Shown here piece after piece: positions 62,577 to 64,000 of a DNA stretch of 64,000 nt. Within the stretch, counting starts at the first letter, position 1. Each line of letters starts with the position of its first letter. The notes under the pieces were generated by a model that did no database searches, was not told the DNA's origin, and was given only the letters and a program-made list of their open reading frames with translations. The position numbers and the translations under genes were made by a program. Origin of the DNA: an uncultured Prevotellaceae bacterium (lineage in GTDB: Bacteria > Bacteroidota > Bacteroidia > Bacteroidales > Bacteroidaceae); the NCBI GenBank assembly GCA_900317305.1, contig ONGG01000002.1:124001-188000 (forward strand), read 5' to 3'.

Positions 62577-64000
62577 TCAACTCTCCTGGTCGCTTCGTTG
62601 CTGGTGCTCCTGCATGTAGTCGCGTGGCGACATGCCGTAGAAGCGCTTGAAGATAGTGGAGAATGAAGCGGCGTTGCCGAATCCGCAGGCGTACACCACC
62701 TCGGTGATGTTCATGTCGCCGGAGGCGAGCAGGTTGGCGGCTTGTTTCAGGCGGATGTTGCGGATAATCTCGTGGGGGGTCTTGCCCGTGAGTTCCTTCA
62801 TCTTGCGATGCAGGTGCACGCGGCTGATGCCCACCTCGTCGGCCAGGCTGTCGACACTGAGCGACGAGTTCGAGATGTTCTTGTTGATGACGGCCATCAC
62901 GCGCTCGAGCAATTTCTCGTCGGGCGACTTGATGCTCACGTCTTCCACATGCTCCTCCAATTTGTCGGTGCGCCCATACTTCATGCGCAGTTGCTGTCGG
63001 CTCTGGATGAGGTTGTGCACGGTGCGCAGCAGGATGTCCATGTTGAAGGGCTTCTCGATATAGGCGTCGGCACCCGTCTCCAGACCCTCGAGCTTGTCTT
63101 CCTCGCGTGTCTTGGCAGTGAGCAGCACCACGGGGATGTCGTTGGTCTGTGGGTTGCTCTTGATGGTGGAGCAGAGGGCATTGCCGTCCATTTCGGGCAT
63201 CATGATGTCGGAGAGAAGCAGGTCGGGCATGATCTTCAGCACCATGGCCAGGGCCTCTCGGCCGTTGGAGCAACTCTTCACCTCGTATTTCTGCTGAAGC
63301 TCTTGTTCCAGGAAAGAACGTATCTCGTCGTCGTCCTCAGCGATGACAATGGTGGTGAGTTGGGTGGTCTTGAGTGGCGTTTCCTGTGGTGTCATCAGGC
63401 TGTCCACCTCCTCGGGAGTGATGATCTCGGTGTCGGGGGTCTCGGTGCCTTCCGATATCTCCTCGGGCTTGAAATGACTGTTGCCGAGGGGGATGGATAC
63501 GACGAACTCGCACCCCTGCTCCAGGTTGTGGGCCTTGATGGTGCCGTGGTGCATCTCTACCAGCGAGCGGGTGAGGTCGAGGCCGATGCCCGTGCCCAGG
63601 TTGCGGTCGTTGACGCTAGATGGGGTCTGGTAGAACCGCTCGAAGATGCGCTCCAGTTTGTCGGCGGGTATCTGCTCGCCGTTGTCGCTGATGGCGATGT
63701 GGGCTTGCTGGTCGTCGTGGGTGAGCCTTACCTTGATCTCACCATCGGCAGGGGTGAACTTGATGGCGTTGGAGAGGATGTTGACCAGCACTTTGTCGAA
63801 CTGCTGGCGGTCGATCCACACGGGCAGCTTGTCGGTGTCGTGCTCATAGACGAGATTGATGCGCTTGGCGCGGGTCTGGAGTTCGAAGAGCGAGTGGATG
63901 TCATCGACGAATTTCACCATGTCGGTCTGCTGGGCATGCAGTTGCATCATGCCCTTGTCAATCTTCCTCAGGTCCATCATCTGGTTGATGAGGTTGAGGA
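62577..64000 (-). CDS. hybrid two-component regulator (HTCS), C-terminal part (right edge cuts it)
   Basis: The visible part (about 473 residues) starts inside the dimerisation helix (LNLINQMMDLRKIDKG), then has the kinase ATPase domain (NILSNAIKFTPADGEI, NLGTGIGLDLTRSLVEMHHG), a receiver domain with phospho-acceptor Asp in LLLSDIMMPEMDG and the Lys in IEKPFN, and an AraC-type HTH domain at the end (LADEVGISRVHLHRKMKELTG, ITEVVYACGFGNAASFSTIFKRFYGMSPRDY). The frame is open to base 64000; the periplasmic sensor lies beyond. HTCS proteins activate a nearby polysaccharide locus, probably outside the window on the right. The stop lies right after a repeat array. Confidence 0.95.
   Translation of the reverse strand, partial: LNLINQMMDLRKIDKGMMQLHAQQTDMVKFVDDIHSLFELQTRAKRINLVYEHDTDKLPVWIDRQQFDKVLVNILSNAIKFTPADGEIKVRLTHDDQQAHIAISDNGEQIPADKLERIFERFYQTPSSVNDRNLGTGIGLDLTRSLVEMHHGTIKAHNLEQGCEFVVSIPLGNSHFKPEEISEGTETPDTEIITPEEVDSLMTPQETPLKTTQLTTIVIAEDDDEIRSFLEQELQQKYEVKSCSNGREALAMVLKIMPDLLLSDIMMPEMDGNALCSTIKSNPQTNDIPVVLLTAKTREEDKLEGLETGADAYIEKPFNMDILLRTVHNLIQSRQQLRMKYGRTDKLEEHVEDVSIKSPDEKLLERVMAVINKNISNSSLSVDSLADEVGISRVHLHRKMKELTGKTPHEIIRNIRLKQAANLLASGDMNITEVVYACGFGNAASFSTIFKRFYGMSPRDYMQEHQQRSDQES

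Overview
The window looks like chromosome from a gut or oral Bacteroidales bacterium, most likely Prevotella/Segatella or a close relative. Evidence: Bacteroidota-type promoters (TTTG or TTG, about 20 nt, then TAnnTTTG), SusC/SusD pairs, a type IX secretion (T9SS) PorV-like porin, short T9SS-style C-terminal tails on secreted glycosidases, a SusR-type regulator, a hybrid two-component regulator, and few Shine-Dalgarno sequences. I found no rRNA, tRNA, CRISPR array, insertion sequence or phage gene.

Layout. 1-7.1 kb: the 3' part of porV, ispF, an anaerobic sulfatase-maturating enzyme that converges on a serine-type sulfatase, a promoter-to-terminator interval that may encode a small RNA, and a membrane-anchored PP2C phosphatase. 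7.2-20.9 kb: a minus-strand dextran/isomalto-oligosaccharide utilisation locus (SusC, SusD, SusE-like, GH66 dextranase, GH13, GH97) with a divergent SusR-like regulator; its susC is broken by an out-of-frame deletion. 21.0-26.1 kb: a compact six-gene ECF sigma/anti-sigma locus whose first gene is an unusual STN - carboxypeptidase-regulatory - DUF3857-like protein with a transglutaminase-like end that lacks the usual Cys motif. 26.2-31.1 kb: a CBM48/CE1 esterase and a DUF1573-GH3 fusion, probably acting on xylan-type substrates. 31.3-36.3 kb: YccF, a small coiled-coil membrane protein, and a divergent 1180-residue secreted protein of unknown function. 36.4-46.5 kb: SDR oxidoreductase, two glycosyltransferases, a small basic secreted protein, an M23/LysM protein, RecG, a DJ-1 protein, NAD kinase and an ABC exporter. 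46.6-62.4 kb: a starch/maltodextrin locus (SusC, SusD, SusE, SusF, an OmpA-like protein, GH13 with CBM26, and GH53), with a divergent LacI-type regulator, an MFS sugar transporter and a SemiSWEET. The window ends inside a hybrid two-component regulator.

How the parts work together. Two polysaccharide loci handle alpha-glucans of different linkage: alpha-1,6 (dextran) under a SusR-like sensor, and alpha-1,4 (starch) under a LacI-type regulator. Two matching palindromic operators sit almost the same distance (68.5-69.5 bp) upstream of the -7 boxes of susC, the regulator and the amylase gene, so the three are probably one regulon. The amylase and GH53 carry T9SS-like tails, which fits the porV gene at the left edge.

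Non-coding structure is rich: perfect hairpin terminators, a family of short interspersed repeats built from TGAACTCC/TGAACTTC units and GAAGTTGA...AACTTCA dyads, a duplicated promoter cassette upstream of yccF, and a long nested palindrome at 62.0 kb.
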